Part shown: piece by piece, positions 1 to 49,539 of the stretch
Layout of the letters: the number at the start of each line of letters is the position of its first letter
Numbering within the stretch: position 1 is the stretch's first letter
Source of the DNA: Muscardinus avellanarius
Lineage: Eukaryota; Chordata; Mammalia; Rodentia; Gliridae
Direction: 5' to 3'
NCBI GenBank assembly: GCA_963383645.1
Contig: OY726559.1
Span: forward strand, 118,381,405-118,445,404
DNA: 64,000 nt
Made by a program: the position numbers and the translations under genes
Notes under the pieces: model-generated
What the model was told of the DNA's origin: nothing
The model's database searches: none
The model's input: only the letters and a program-made list of their open reading frames with translations

Positions 1-1861
<1,861 letters not shown>

Positions 1862-1872
1862 CTAGTCAGGAT

Positions 1873-1919
1873 TTTCTTTTTTTTTTTTCTCTCTCTCTTT
1901 TTTTTTTTTTTTTTTTTTT
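1873..1919. repeat. Pyrimidine (T/CT) tract inside the CpG island
   Basis: A run of T with a short CT-repeat core interrupts otherwise GC-rich promoter sequence. On the RPRD2 sense strand it reads as a polypurine A/GA tract. It lies 320-370 bp upstream of the RPRD2 ATG. It could be a bare A-tail relic or simple slippage; no SINE body adjoins it. Confidence 0.7.
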
Positions 1920-2038
1920 GCAACGCAATAGCAGCGAAGCCACGGAGACCGCAACGCGCACGCGTGTCCTGGCCCCGCCCCGCCGCTTCCTTCTCGACCC
2001 GGAGCGCGGAGGGGAGGCGTGACGGCGGGGCGGCCTGG

Positions 2039-2043
2039 CCAAT
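2039..2043 (+). promoter_or_regulatory. CCAAT box (candidate NF-Y site)
   Basis: The sequence GGCCAATCGCGG within the RPRD2 CpG island fits an NF-Y site. It is followed at about 2,060-2,085 by a short GC-rich direct repeat (GCGCGCAGGAGC twice). It is a motif match only. Confidence 0.45.
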
Positions 2044-2127
2044 CGCGGAGGAGGTCGCGAAGCGCGCGCAGGAGCGCGCGCAGGAGCCCACAAACCCCTA
2101 GGGCTGAGACGGCGCGAGGAGCGCGTG

Positions 2128-2139
2128 TGCGCATGCGCA
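2128..2139. promoter_or_regulatory. Palindromic NRF1 site
   Basis: TGCGCATGCGCA is a perfect palindrome matching the NRF1 (nuclear respiratory factor 1) consensus. It lies about 580 bp upstream of the RPRD2 ATG inside the CpG island. A core palindrome of the same type recurs in the PRPF3 promoter at 50,905-50,916. Confidence 0.6.
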
Positions 2140-2376
2140 GCCGCTCCCCGCCAGGCGGGCTGAGAGCAGACACAGGAAAGGTGAAGGCGCCGCTCGAGCT
2201 AAGCCGAGGTTACAGGGCCGGCCCGGGCGCGCCGCCCCGCTTTTGGCTTCTTAGCGGGGACGCTCTCTTGGAGCTGGGGCGCTCTCATTACAGGGCTAGG
2301 AGATTCCCACGACTCCCAGGCCACTTCAGGTTGCCGCGCCCGCCGCCACCGCTCACTTGAGGCACCGACGCGCGAC

Positions 2377-2397
2377 AAAATGGCTGGCAGCCATCTT
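2377..2397. promoter_or_regulatory. Inverted pair of YY1-like sites
   Basis: AAAATGGCTGGC followed by AGCCATCTT gives two YY1-type cores (AANATGGC) facing in opposite directions within about 21 bases, at the upstream edge of the RPRD2 CpG island. A third YY1-like core (AAGATGGCGGC) overlaps the RPRD2 start codon at about 1,546-1,555. Confidence 0.5.
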
Positions 2398-2576
2398 GCG
2401 GCGCCGCTGGAGGTGCGCATGTGCGGAGTCCAGAGATCACACTCACTGCGCAGGCGCTCCGAGCGAGCTGCACTCCGCGCTCCGCTGGCTGTTCGGATTT
2501 TAGGAAGAGGAAGTAGATTAAATGAAACGATAATTTTACCTGTGAAAATTTCCAGGCGAAGAAAGACTAATTGCAG

Positions 2577-3010
2577 CCGGGCGTGGTGGCGCACGCTTGT
2601 ACTCCCAGTACTTGGGAGACTGAGACAGGAGGATCGCAGGTTCGAGGCCATCCTCAGCTACTTAGACTCTGCAATTTAGTGAGACCCAGTTTCAAAATAA
2701 AGAATAAGATAAATAACAGAAAATTAGTAAATAATAGAGAATAATAAAGAGGAATAACAATAGAGCTAGGGAAGCAGGGTGTGGTGGCGCACGTTTGTAA
2801 TCCCAGCATTTGGGAGGCTGAGACAGGAGGATCGCGGTTCGCAGCCAGCCACAGCCTCTTAAGTGAGGCCTTTTGCAACTCACTGAGACCCTGTTTGAAA
2901 ATAACAAGAATAAAAATATAGGGCTGGGGAAAGGAAAATATTAATAGAGCTGGGATGTGGCTTATAGGTAGGATGCCCCTGGATTCAATCCCCAGTACTA
3001 CAATTAAAAA
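2577..3010 (+). repeat. Two tandem B1-dID SINEs
   Basis: Two plus-oriented dimeric SINEs lie end to end at about 2,577-2,760 and 2,776-3,010. Each starts with the B1-like GGGCGTGGTGGCGCAC/GGGTGTGGTGGCGCAC head and carries an AATAAAGAATAA-type linker. The second ends with the ID-like CCCCTGGATTCAATCCCCAG right arm. They mark the abrupt end of the CpG island. Confidence 0.85.
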
Positions 3011-3117
3011 AAAAAGACTAATTGGCAAGATATAATATCTTCTGAGCCAGTTGTGATACAATCGCACTTTCATAATTCATTGTAGTTTACAAGAGCCTTA
3101 AATATGATTAACCATTG

Positions 3118-3766
3118 CACCTGTAAGAGTGCTTTCTGTGAGAAACAGCCCCCCCCCCATTTTAATTGGTGAATTGTAAAAGTACTGAGATGCAGGCTTC
3201 TGCTTAAAGGGTTAACGAAGCAACTCTGACTCCTGAGAAGCAGCTTGTAATGCCAAGCTGGGAGGCAAGCATACTTTAATCAGTGAGCTATGAGTCTTGC
3301 CAAATGACTTCAAGGCCTGGAAGCAGCTCCCGGCCCTCTTGACTCGCTGAAGGTCCTTCCCCGCATAGACATCTCCTAGGAAACTTATTGGCATGATAAA
3401 CTGCTTCTGTAGAACTGTTTGCTTATTCCATACCTGCTTTGTCATTAGAAAATGTTGCCTGTGTCGCTCCCTTATCTGGGCTCACACCCGGTACAAAGGG
3501 AGGTAACATCCTAACATCCTGCCCCAAGCTCTCTTGACATCCTTTCCCAAGCTTTCTTGAATAGATACGAACCCCACGTGAATACCTCTTCTGTGACTAT
3601 AAATGTAGAGCTTGAAATGTGGTCGGGGTCTCTTTGAGGACTGGCCTGTGTGCTTGTTAAGGAGATTTGACCCTGGTATACCAGCAATAAACCCTGCCTA
3701 TGATTTACAGCTTCTGGTGAGTTCTCTGTTGTCGGGGAAGGGGTGACTCTCGGACCTTAACACACC
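3118..3766 (+). mobile_element. Solo retroviral-type LTR with 4-bp target duplication
   Basis: A 641-bp unit at 3,122-3,762 begins TG and ends CA and is flanked by CACC at 3,118-3,121 and again at 3,763-3,766, a 4-bp target-site duplication. Inside, in plus orientation, are a TATA box (TATAAAT, 3,598-3,604) and a poly(A) signal (AATAAA, 3,686-3,691) about 85 bp further on, the expected U3-R-U5 order. No gag/pol/env reading frame adjoins it, so it is a solo LTR left by recombination of an endogenous retrovirus. The 4-bp duplication and layout fit an ERV1/gammaretrovirus-like or MaLR-type element; the family is not assigned. Confidence 0.85.
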
Positions 3767-4511
3767 TGTCTGTGTAAATCCACTGGGCAGATTTGGAGGC
3801 TCCTGTGTTCCTGTGAATGGAAACTCTTGTTTCTTTTTTTGCAGTACTGGGGATGGAACCCAGGGACATTCTACCTCCAAGCTACATCCCCAGCCCTATT
3901 TTTTGTTTTGTTTTGTTTTGTTTGGGTGGTACTGGGGTTTCTGGAAGCCCTTTTACCTCCGGGCTATACTCCCAGACCTATTTTATATATGTATTTTTTA
4001 TTTTATTTTTTTTTTTTTAGTGGTACTGGGGTTCCTGGAAGCCCTTCTACCTCTGGGCTACACTCCCAGACCTATTTATACATTTTTATTTGGAAACAGG
4101 GTCTCACTAAGTTGCTGAGAGCCTCACTAAGTAGCTGAGGCTGGCTTCGAACCTGTGCGATCCTCCTGTCTCAGCCTCCCAAGCGCGGGGATTACAAGCG
4201 TGCGCCACCACGCCCGGCCCTATATATGTATTTTTTAAATTTGGAAACAGGGTCTCTTATGCCAGCATGGCTGGCTTTGAACCTGCACGATCCTCCTGTC
4301 TCCGCCTCCTAAGCACAAGGATTACAAGTGTGCGCCACCACGCCCGGCCCCAGCCCTATTTTTTATTCTTTATTTTGAAATAGGGTCTCACTGAGTTGCA
4401 AGGGCCTAAGTAGCTGAGACTGGCCAGGAACCTGCAATCATCTTGTCTCAGCGTCCCAAGAACTGGGTTCTCACTAAGTTGCTGAGAGCCTCATTAAGTA
4501 GCTGAGGCTGG

Positions 4512-4514
<3 letters not shown>

Positions 4515-4565
<51 letters not shown>
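4515..4565. repeat. (TG)n microsatellite
   Basis: An uninterrupted TG dinucleotide run of about 50 bases precedes the ID arm of a minus-oriented SINE (GGTACTGGGGGTGGAACCC). This TG-run-then-SINE-tail arrangement recurs at 8,410, 28,358, 46,339, 52,486 and 60,604, suggesting growth from the A/T-rich SINE tail. Confidence 0.9.
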
Positions 4566-4566
<1 letters not shown>

Positions 4567-7500
4567 TACTGGGGGTGGAACCCAGAGGCTTTCTACCTCC
4601 AAGTTATACTCCCAGACCTTTTTGTATATTTTATTTGGAAACAGGGTCTCACTAAGTTGCTGAGAGCCTCACTCAGTAGCTGAGGCTGGCTTCAAACCCA
4701 TGCGATCCTCCTGTCTCAGCCTCCCAAGCTTGGGGATTACAAGCATTCGCCACCACCCCCGGCTTGAGGCTGTGGCTTCTAAACTGTGCGATCCTCCTGT
4801 CTCAGCCTCCCAAGGGCTGGGATTACAAATGTGCACCACCACGCCCAGCTGATACCTTGCTTTTAATTTTGCTTCTTCAGCTTTCTCTGGACTAGTCATT
4901 TTTATCTTTCATTTCCTTCTGCTCCTCCACGGAGGCTGCCTCCGGGACTTTCCATCTGCCTGTTTTTTTAAACAGAGTCCCAAGTCGCACAACATTGTTG
5001 AGGATGGCTTTGAACATGTGATCCTCTTGTCTTGGCTTCCCAATTACTGGGATTACCCGTGTACCATCACACCCTGCTTGAGTTCCTTTTGGTGGAGGTT
5101 ATAAGATCACTGTCTAGCTGCGCACAGTAGGACATACCTGCAATCCCAGTATTTGGGAGGCTGATACAGAAGGACCACAGGTTTAAGGCCAGCCTTAGCA
5201 ATTTAGCAAGACCCTGTTTCAAAATTTATTTTTAGCAGCTTGGCATGGTGGCACATGCCTGTAAAACCCAGCAATTGGGAGGCTGAGACAGGTGGATCAG
5301 GATTTGTGAACAGCCTCAGTTACTACATAGTGAGGCCCTTGCAAACTCAATGACACCTTGCTCACCTTGTTTCTTTTTCTTTCTTTCTTTTTTTCCTTTT
5401 TTTTTTTTTTTTTTTTTTTGGTGGTGGTGCTGGGGATGGAACCGAGAGGCTTTCTATCCTCCCAGACTTATTTTCTATTTTATTTGGAAACAGGGTCTCA
5501 CTAAGTTGCTGAGAGCCTCACTAAGTACCTGAGGCTGGTTTTGAATCTACACAATCCTCCTGTCTCAGCCTCCCAAGTACTGGGATTACAAGCATGCACC
5601 ACTATGCCTGGCAACACACCTTGTTTCAAAATAAAGAATAAAGCCGGGCATGGTGGTTTACGCTTGTAATCCCAGCATTTGGGAGGCTGAGATCGGAGGA
5701 TCGTGGTTCCTGGACACCTCAGCTACTTAGGCTCTTTGCAACTCAGTGAGACCCTGTTTCAAAAATAAAGAATTCAATAGGCCTGGGGAGTGTAGCTTAG
5801 AGGTAGAATTCCCCTGGGTTCCAGCCCCAGTATCAGGAAAAAATATATATTACTTTTAGCAGCCTAACGTGGTGGTATAATCCCAGTACTTGGGAGGCTG
5901 TGACAGGAGGATCACAGATTCGCAGCAAACCTTAAGTACTTAGTGAGGCCCTCCACAACTTAAGAGTGACCCTGAATCAAAAGGATAATAGGGCTGGAAG
6001 CCAGGCATGGTGGTGCATGCTTGTAATCCCAGCTTTTGGGAGGCAGAGATAGGAGGATCACAGTTTGAGGCTGGCCTCAGCTACTTAGTAAGGCACTTTG
6101 CAACTCAGCGAGACACTTTCAAAATCAAGAATAAATGGGAGGCTGAGACAGAAGGATCACGGTTTGTGGACAACCTCAGTTACTTAGGCCCTTTGCAACT
6201 CAGTGAGACCATGTTTCAAAATAAAGAATAAAAGCATTCGGGAGGCTGAGACCTGAGGATTGCAGTTCGTGGACAGCCTCAGCTACTTAGTGAGGCCCTC
6301 TGCAACTCAGTGAGACCCGGTTTCAAAATAAAGAATAAAATATAGGGCAGGGGTGTAGCTCAGAGGTCATATGCCCCTGGGTTCCATCCCCAAACCCGCA
6401 AAAAAAAAAAAAAAAGAATAAAAAATAGGGCTGGGGTGTCACTCGGAGGTAGAATGCCCCTGGATTTCACCCCAGTACTGCAAAAATAATAAAAATGAAA
6501 AAATAGGGCTGAAGGAATAGCACAGAGATAAAATGCCTGTGTATTCTGTATTTTGCCTGTGTATTGTATTTTGTAATACTGTAATTGCCAGTATTACAAA
6601 ATTAAAATGGCTGAGGTGTAGCTTTAAGGTAAAATGCCTCTCAAGTTTATAATCCCAGTACTTGGGAGGCTCATACAGGTAGATAGTAAGTTCATAGCCA
6701 GCCTCAGCAATTTAGGACCCGTTTCCTTTTTTTTTTTTTTTTTTTTTGCGGGTCTGAGGATGGAATCCAAGGGTAATCAACCTCCAAGCTACACCCTCTG
6801 CCTTATTTTTTATTCTGTATTTTGAACGGTCTCACTAAGTTGTAAAGGGCCTCCCTAAGTAGCTGAGGCTGGCCGCGAACTGCCATCCTCCTGAATGCTG
6901 GGATTACAAGAGAGTGCCACCAAGCCCGGCTTTTTTTTTTTTTTTTTTTTTTTTTTTGTGGTACTGGTGATTAAACCCGGAGACAAACTGGGCGTGGTGG
7001 CGCATGCTTGTAATCTCAGCATTCGGGAGGCTGAGACCCGAGGATCGCAGTTCACAGACAGCCTCAGTTACTTAGTGAGGCCCTCTGCAACACAGTAAAA
7101 AATAGGGCAGAGGGTGTAGCTCAGGGGTAGAATGCCCCAGGGTTCCATCCCCAGACCTGCAAACAAATAAAAATAAATAAAAATAAACCCAGAGGCATTC
7201 TACCTCTGAACTACATCCCCAGCCTTATTTTTTAGTCTTTATTTTGAAATAGGGTCTCACTGAGTTGCAAAGGGCCTAAGTAGCTAAGGATGTTGCGGTC
7301 TGCGAACCACAAACCGCCTGCCTCAGCCTCTCAAGTACCGAAATTACAAGCATGAGCGAGCATGACTAACAACAAAAGCATCCTTTTGTTGTCAGGTGAA
7401 TGGATGGCGAGGCTATTGGGGATTTAACCAGGGGCATTTTACCTCTGAGCTACACCTCGTAACCTATTTTACTTATTATTACTATTAATTTTTTTTGGCA

Positions 7501-7973
7501 GTATTGGGGATGGAACCCAGGGGCATTCTACCTCTGAGCCATACCCCCAGGCCCATTTTTAGTCTTTTATATTTTTGAAACAGGGTCTCACTGAGTTGCA
7601 AAGAGCCTCGCCGAGTAGCTGAGGCGGTCTGCGAACTGCAATCCTCAGGTCTCTACTTCCCAAATGCTGGGATTACAAGCGTACTCCACCATGCACAGCT
7701 AAACATTTAACTTTTAAAAAAAGGATTAATTTTTAAAAAGCTGGGGCATGGTGACGCACATTTTTTTTGCAGTAAAGGGGATGGAACCCAGGGGCATCCT
7801 ACCTCTGAGCTATACCCCCAACCCTATTTTTTTATTCTTTATTTTGAAACAGAGTCTCACTGAGTTGTAAAGAGCCTCATGAAGTAGCTGAGGTTGGCCG
7901 TGAACTGTAATCCTGCTGTGTCAGCCTCCCAAATGCTGGGGTAAGAAACGTGTGCCACCATGCCCAGCTAAGC

Positions 7974-8208
7974 AGTGCAAACTTTTTTTTTTAAACTGGT
8001 TTTTTTTTTTTCTTGCTGGTATTGGGGTTCCTGGAAGCCCTTCTACCTCCGGGCTACACTCCCACACCTATTTTTACATTTTTTTATTTGGAAACAGGGT
8101 CTCCTAAGCCAGCGGGCGGCTGGTTTCGAACCTGCGCAATCCTCCTGTCTCTGCCTCCCAAGCGCTGGGATTACAAGCATGCGCCACCACGCCCGGCAGT
8201 GGTGCAAA
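7974..8208 (-). mobile_element. Nested SINE (hairpin subfamily) with target duplication
   Basis: A minus-oriented hairpin-subfamily SINE (7,983-8,196) is flanked by direct copies of GTGCAAACTT, at 7,974-7,983 and about 8,199-8,208. It and older minus copies (from about 7,760) split a plus-oriented SINE whose head is at 7,741-7,760 and whose body resumes at about 8,200. Confidence 0.75.
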
Positions 8209-8710
8209 CTTCTAATTTCAGTACTTAGGAAGCTGAGACAGAAGAATCACATGTTCAAAGCTAGCCTTGGCAACATGGGAAGGCTCTCTGAAACCTAGTA
8301 AGACCGTTTCTGAGTAAGAAATAAAATTGAGCAGAGTATGTCACTCAGAGGTACAGTGCTTCTGTGTTCAACCAGTTCCACAAAAAAAAGTTAATTTATA
8401 ACAATAGTTTGTGTGTGTGTGTGGTGCTAGGGATGGAACTCAGGGGCTTTCTACCTCCCGGGCTACACTCACAGACCTATTTTATATTTTATTTGGAAAC
8501 AGGGTCTAAGTTGCTGAGAGCCTCACTAAGTAGCTGAGGCTGGCTTCCAACCAACCTGAGCCATCTTCCTGTCTCAGCCTCCCAAGTAGTGGGATTACAA
8601 GCGTGCACCATCACGCAAGCTGTATAATATTTTAACTTCTTGTCAAACATACATTCTCTAATACTACTTCATATGACACTCAGCTTGGCACAAAGTTATA
8701 GTTGTACTGA

Positions 8711-8727
8711 TGTGTGTGTGTGTGAGT

Positions 8728-8783
<56 letters not shown>

Positions 8784-8825
8784 AAAGAGGAGAGGGGAGA
8801 GAGGGAGAGAAAGAGAGGATAGATA
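8711..8825. repeat. (TG)n-(GA)n compound microsatellite
   Basis: A TG run passes through a GTGA step into a long GA run and then an imperfect GAGGG/GAAA purine tract. It directly abuts the right arm of the minus-oriented SINE at 8,831-9,027. Confidence 0.9.
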
Positions 8826-10096
8826 CTGGATACTGGGGATAGAACCCAGGGGCATTCTGCCTCTGAGCTACACTCCCAGCCCTATTTTGTTTTTTATCCT
8901 CTATTTTGAAACAGGGTCTCACTAAATTACAAAGGGCCTCACTAATTAGCTGAGGCTGGCCAGGAAATGATGTCTTCCTGTCTCAGCCTCCTGAATGCTG
9001 GGATTACAAGCCTGCACCACACCCAGCTCTGCACTAGATTTTTTTTTAAGTACTGAGGATGGAACCCAGGGAGATTCTACCTCTAAGCTACCCCTGGCTC
9101 TATTTTCTTAATTCTTTATTTTGAATCAGGACCTCACTGACTTGAGGCTGCTGGCGAACCAGGAACCTCCAGTCTCATCCTCCCAAATGCTGGGATTACA
9201 AGCGTGTGCCACCACGCCCGGCTCTTGTACTAGATTTCTGACCCATTCCTAGTACATCCTCAACAGGCAACATGTAATGGAAAGACAGGTACAGCAACAA
9301 TTTCGAATTCCAATGGATGTGTACTCTAATGCAAATACTAAAATCAAGCCAGACACACTGAATGCTGCAATAGAACCAATCACATTGAAAAAATTACATA
9401 TTGTCTTTTAGAAGGAATTTGACAGGGAGCTGGGCATGGTGGCACAGGCTTGTAATCCGTAATTCCCGGAATTCGGGAGGCTGAGACCTGAAAATCACAG
9501 TTCACCTATAGCCTCAGCTACTTAAGTGAGACTTTACAATTCATTTAGATAGACACCGTTTCAAAATAAAGAATAAAAATTAGGGCTGGTGTGTAGCTTG
9601 GAGGTAGAATGACCCTGGGTTCCAGTTCCAGAAAAAAAAAATTAATTTGGCAGGCTGGGGATATAGCTTATTGGTAGAGTTTGCCTGACATTTGAGAAAT
9701 CCTGAGTTGCTTGGGGATTCCCAATACCAAAGGGGCGGGGGGGGGGAATTTGTATTAGTCAAGGAGACAAAATGGACTAAAATCCTGAATCTTAATGCAA
9801 TTTACAAACTGACCCATAATAGGCTCCCTGGAATTTCAGGGTCTACTTCGTCCAGAACAAACATTCCCATTATATGCTTTTATTTAAGGAACTGATTTTA
9901 TGAAGACCATGTAGTCAAGAGCTTACCTGTGACTCTACCTACTGAAGTTTAAGGAATGGACACTCATTTGTCCCTCATCCCCTAACCACTTAACCTCTTT
10001 TCCTGCTTCACTGTGCTCCAGAAAGCCATACTTATCACTTGCTTTCAGAAGAGGTCAAACATTTCCATTAGACTTCAAAAATATCCATTTGTGCCA

Positions 10097-10660
10097 GGTG
10101 TGGTGGTACACACTTGTAATCCCCATGCTTGGGAGGCGGAGACAGGAGGATCACGTAGGTTCGAAGCCAGCCTCGCTGGCTTAAGAGACTCTGTTTCCAA
10201 ATAAAATATGAAGTAGGTCTAGAGTGTAGCCCGGAAGTAGAAGGGTTCCATCCCCAATACCACCAAAACCAAAAACCAAAGCAACAAAAAAACTCCATTT
10301 ATCTATCCATCATCCACTTATACATATCTAAGTATCAAGGACAAGCATTCTCTTCCCACAGCAATTGCTAGAAATCCAGAACAAAAGATCACCCAAAGAC
10401 CCAAACTTTAATACCTAGGAGTATTAGCTGGGCGTGGTGGTGCACGCTTGTAACCCCAGCATTCAGAAGGCTGTGAGACTGGAGGATCACAGTTCGAGGA
10501 CAGCCTCAGCTATTTAGTGAGGCCCTCTGCAACTTAGTGAGACCTGTTTCAAATAAAAGAATAAAAAGTAGGGCAGGCGGAGTAGCTTGGAGGTCAAATG
10601 CCCCTGAGTTCCATCCCCAGACCCGCAAAACAAACAAAAACCTAGGAGTATTAAAAATAC
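10097..10660. repeat. SINEs just downstream of PRPF3
   Basis: Plus-oriented B1-dID copies lie at about 10,097-10,290 (hairpin subfamily, with the CTCGCTGGCTTAAGAGAC deletion joint) and 10,427-10,640 (GGGCAGG... CCCAGACCCGC subfamily). Between them, 10,290-10,425 is unique. The second copy ends a few tens of bases short of the PRPF3 poly(A) site, and its CCTAGGAGTATTA target repeat is visible on both sides (about 10,410 and 10,641). Confidence 0.8.
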
Positions 10661-10664
10661 CACA

Positions 10665-10863
10665 CCAAACTTAAAAATAACTCTTTAATCATATGCACAT
10701 AGGGGAATAAGGGCGCACCAGGCTGACTGGGGAAGGGCATCTCCCTTCGCCACCATCGGCCTGGCACAGTTCTGAGCTCACACACACACGGGGTGGTTGG
10801 GGAAGTACAGTAAGGGAACTGAGGAGACGAAGGCAATGGGAGCGGCCAGGGCTTGCAGCAGTC
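10665..10863 (-). other. PRPF3: PRPF3 3' UTR with ATTAAA poly(A) signal
   Basis: About 200 bases follow the PRPF3 stop codon. The variant poly(A) signal ATTAAA lies on the minus strand at 10,689-10,684, so cleavage should occur near 10,660-10,670. The UTR is free of SINEs although SINEs flank it closely. No canonical AATAAA is seen nearer the stop. The exact cleavage site is inferred. Confidence 0.8.
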
Positions 10864-47521
<36,658 letters not shown>

Positions 47522-48709
47522 CTAAAAAGAAACCAGAAGAGTTAAGGCATTAAAAACAATTAAAACAATCCACTTAGAGCCGGGCGTGGTGGCGCACGCT
47601 TGTAATCCCAGCATTCGGGAGGCTAAAACCGGAGGATCGCGGTTAGTGGACAGCCTCAGCTACTTAGTGAGGCCCTTTACAACTCAGTGAGACCCGGTTT
47701 CAAAATAAAGAATAAAAAATAGGGCAGGGGGTGTAGCTCAGAGGTCGAATGCTCCTGGGTTCCATCCCCAGACCCGCAAAAAAGAAGAAAAAAAATCTAG
47801 TTAGTACCTCTGAGCTACACCCCCAGCCCTATTTTTAGTCTATTTATTTATTTATTTATTTTTGGTGGTACTGGGGATGGAACCCTTCTACCTCCGGGCT
47901 TCACTTCCAGACCTATTTTTATATTTTATTTGGAAACAGGGTCTCTGAAGCCAGGGAGGCTGGCTTTGAACCTGCTTTGAACCTGTGTGATCCTCCTGTC
48001 TCTGCCTCCCAAACTCGGGGATTACAAGCGTGTGCCACCACACCCAGCCCCACTTTTTATTCTTCATTTGAAAACAGGGTCTCACTAAGTTGCAGAGGGC
48101 CTCAGTAGCTGAGGCTAGCCAGGAACCTGCAATCCTCCTGTCTCAGCTTCCCAAGTGTGTGCCACCACACCTGGCTGTGCCAGTGGGAACTCTATGCATA
48201 GATAATTCTTATTCTATCCTATCAGGTCTCTGTCAGCTGACTTGATGAGAATAATCCATGAACTCAGAAAATATTCTCATTTTGGATTCTATATTTTACC
48301 CCAACAGAGAAAACAATATCATAAAAGACCATCCACAAGTCATTATTTAATTCACACGAGTACAAAATGTTACATTCTTTATGTTTATATTCGCTCTCCT
48401 CCCAAAATCTCAAATATCCTCATAAGCACAGAGAAAACTTTCTGATGTTCTTCATAATGGCTGTAGGACTGCAATGACCTCAATTTTCAAGCTAACCTCT
48501 TTATAGCATTGCTACTCATCATAGTATGGTATGACAATCCATCTCTTACAATGTTTTAAGACATCTTCCCTTCTAAAAGATTGTTTGAAGCCAGGTGTGT
48601 TGGTACACATTTGTAATCCCAGTACTTAGGAGGCTGAGACAGGAGGATCTGGGTTCAAAGCCAGCCTTACCTACTTAGTGAGGCCCTCACAACTTGGTGA
48701 GATCTAGGG

Positions 48710-48975
48710 AATATTAGGAATCCCAGAGAGAATCCAGATAATGGAGGGGAAACATTAGCGAAGGCAAGAAGGAAGGGTAGGGGAGGAAGAAGGCTGAGGT
48801 TTATTCATGGAAAAGCTACATGCAACTATGTGAATACATGTGAATATACCATTGTTAACCTGGACACTCAGTATTGGGAGGGAGGGAAAAGTGGAAGGGG
48901 GGCACCAAGTAATGTGTGAATATATGCCATTGTCAACATGATCCATATTATGATGTGATACTATAGTGTACCAAT
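48710..48975 (+). repeat. Possible LINE-1-type 3' end
   Basis: The block holds a G/A-rich polypurine tract (GGGAGGGAGGGAAAAGTGGAAG) and ends in an A-run, features of rodent L1 3' UTRs. A 21-23-base motif (TGTGAATATA..CCATTGT.AAC) occurs twice, at 48,839-48,859 and 48,914-48,936. The family is not established. Confidence 0.4.
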
Positions 48976-49244
48976 TAAAAAAAAAAGAAAGTATAAAAAA
49001 TAGGGCTGGGAGTATAGCTTGTAGGTAGAATGTCCCTGGGTTCCACCCCCAGTACCACGGGGGTACTGGGGTAATTGTTAAGTCAGAAATTGTCTGATCA
49101 ACTTCTCTATTCTTGGCAGGTTTGTCTTCTATAAGATCTACTGACAAATAGTGGATTGAATTTCAACATACCTAAACAAAGCTAGCAGATTAAAGTCATG
49201 AAATGAAGACTGAAAGATTTTGTGCCTCGGTAACATGCTGTGTT

Positions 49245-49539
49245 AATAATTTGATGTTGGGAGCCGGGCGTGGTGGCGCACGCTTGTAATCCCAGCATTC
49301 GGGAGGCTGAGACCTGGAGGATCGCGGTTCGCGGACAGCCTCAGCTACTTAGTGAGGCAGGCCCTCTGCAACTCAGTGAGACCCGGATTCAAAATAAAGA
49401 ATAAAAAATAGGGCAGGGGGTGTAGCCCGGAGGTCAAATGCCCCTGGGTTCCATCCCCAGACCCGCAAAAAAATAAATAAATAAATAAAAATAAAATAAA
49501 ATATAAAATAAATAAAAATAAAAAAATAATTTGATGTTG
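49245..49539 (+). mobile_element. Young B1-dID SINE with 15-bp target duplication
   Basis: The element (49,260-49,524) is flanked by perfect AATAATTTGATGTTG repeats at 49,245-49,259 and 49,525-49,539. It is a near-consensus member of the GGTTCGCGGACAGCC / GGGCAGGGGGTGTAGCCCGG / CCCAGACCCGC subfamily with a long A/TAAA tail, so it inserted recently. Confidence 0.93.

Larger units (their letters stand above)
3833..10090. repeat. Intergenic SINE field between RPRD2 and PRPF3
   Basis: Nearly continuous B1-dID copies. Minus-oriented: 3,841-4,480 (nested, at least three elements), 4,566-4,850, 4,990-5,080, 5,381-5,612, 6,722-6,932, 7,180-7,360, 7,420-7,700, 7,770-7,970, 7,983-8,196, 8,423-8,625, 8,831-9,027 and 9,050-9,222. 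Plus-oriented: 5,111-5,350, 5,642-5,850, 5,870-6,135, 6,130-6,500 (several partial), 6,610-6,720, 6,979-7,165, 8,197-8,390 (continuation of a copy begun near 7,741) and 9,427-9,730. Unique stretches at about 9,225-9,425 and 9,740-10,090 contain nothing I recognise. No exon was found. Confidence 0.8.

Noticed and set aside
3813..4138. Hydrophobic open frames with repeated EPRGILPPSY / SGLHSQTYF / QACATTP motifs throughout the window
   Set aside because: These are translations of the B1-dID SINE in various frames, which explains why the same peptides recur dozens of times on both strands.
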